DNA of 64,000 nucleotides from Rubrivivax sp. GTDB taxonomy: Bacteria; Pseudomonadota; Gammaproteobacteria; Burkholderiales; Burkholderiaceae. The first letter of the stretch is position 1. Each line of letters opens with the position of its first letter. The notes under the pieces are model-generated. The model did not search any database, was not told where the DNA came from, and worked only from the letters and a program-made list of their open reading frames with translations. Below are positions 63,534-64,000 of this stretch, one piece after another. A program made the position numbers and the translations under genes. The DNA is taken from contig JAEUOZ010000007.1 of NCBI GenBank assembly GCA_016790225.1, forward strand, positions 1 to 64,000, in the 5' to 3' direction.

Positions 63534-64000
63534 CGCTGACATCGTGGACAGGAGCGGCCTTCCATGCGAGTCTCGCAGCCCATGGCCGCTTGCCGGGGCC
63601 GTTGCGCTGATGCTGCTTCTGGGCGCCATCGAGTTGGGTATTCGCGAGCTGTATCACCGGACTTGGGGAGAAGCCCTGCGGATGGTCGTATTCGGCTTTG
63701 TGAGCTGTGTCTCTGCAGGGTTGCTGGTCGCCGCCAGGTCCCGGGCAAGACCGTGGGGCAGGAGACTGGCGGTTCTGCTGCCGATCCTGTTCCTGCTCGA
63801 CCTCCACTTCGGAGTCGGACTGCGTCACTCGATCGATCTCTGGTTTTCGCCAAAGTCGCCCAACTTGTCCACGTTTGCCGTGCTGCTGTTGCTGCTGGCG
63901 GCAGGCCTGCTGATTCCGCAGCGCACGGCGGTGCACCTGCTGAGGTTCACGACAGGCGCGCTGGTCGTCTACGGGCTGTCCGGGCCCGCACTTGCAGCGT
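63523..64000 (+). CDS. Polytopic membrane protein, N-terminal part (cut by window edge)
   Basis: An open frame from ATG 63523 continues to the edge without a stop (159 codons). It encodes a polar start and about five hydrophobic helices, including PLAGAVALMLLLGAIELGI, LAVLLPILFLLDLHFGVGL and TFAVLLLLLAAGLLIP. This looks like the membrane half of a larger enzyme; sulfatase-type membrane proteins often follow the small-protein/methyltransferase pair, but that is inference. It overlaps the methyltransferase gene by 11 bp, indicating co-translation. Confidence 0.65.
   Translation, partial: MQADADIVDRSGLPCESRSPWPLAGAVALMLLLGAIELGIRELYHRTWGEALRMVVFGFVSCVSAGLLVAARSRARPWGRRLAVLLPILFLLDLHFGVGLRHSIDLWFSPKSPNLSTFAVLLLLLAAGLLIPQRTAVHLLRFTTGALVVYGLSGPALAA

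Overview
The window is GC-rich chromosomal DNA from a betaproteobacterium, most likely of the order Burkholderiales. This rests on gene order (yqgE-ruvX-pyrR-pyrB-pyrX; rhodanese-grxC-secB-gpsA; a complete aa3 cox operon with the Burkholderiales-type 35-residue assembly peptide, DUF2970 and DUF2909 genes) and on the recurring TAGAAT/TAAAAT -10 boxes close to start codons. I cannot name the genus. No rRNA, tRNA, CRISPR array or insertion sequence was seen.

Layout. 1-422: decayed fragments of a cytochrome P450 and an alpha/beta hydrolase. 436-5592: a TetR-controlled RND efflux operon (regulator, adaptor, pump) with an 18-bp palindromic operator. 5752-14029: photolyase, then yqgE, ruvX, pyrimidine genes including a catalytically dead dihydroorotase, an acyltransferase, a PRPP synthetase paralogue and a degenerate HD-GYP protein. 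14057-19504: gpmA, rhodanese, glutaredoxin, secB, gpsA, trmL, comF and a BioC-like methyltransferase. 19618-28965: cytochrome c oxidase structural and assembly genes plus heme A synthesis (ctaA, ctaB). 29073-30070: rpoH with a CIRCE element over its promoter. 30134-36410: an accessory cluster with a CsoR-family repressor, two DUF2892 membrane proteins, a second RND pump and adaptor and a Crp/Fnr regulator; CsoR-type operators cover the adaptor promoter. 36520-49755: a MASE1 hybrid histidine kinase and housekeeping genes (aldo/keto reductase, ychF, EamA transporter, UbiH-like monooxygenase, dsbC, DUF3108, enoyl-CoA hydratase, PNPOx-family, lysS).

49835-64000: a surface-polysaccharide locus, all on the + strand. 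The first module (WbpB/WbpD/WbpE-like) would make a diacetamido uronic acid nucleotide sugar; then come a Wzx-like flippase, an acyltransferase, two glycosyltransferases and a methyltransferase. A second module (PglE-like aminotransferase, PglC-like phosphoglycosyl transferase, WbpM/PglF-like dehydratase) would make and load the first sugar on undecaprenyl phosphate. It ends with a small YVDPGSG membrane protein, a two-domain methyltransferase and a membrane protein cut by the window edge. From about 58.6 kb the DNA is visibly less GC-biased than upstream.

Several genes have a -10 hexamer ending only 6-7 nt before the start codon and no Shine-Dalgarno, suggesting leaderless transcripts. The most promising less-described material is the CsoR/DUF2892/RND cluster and the last genes of the polysaccharide locus.
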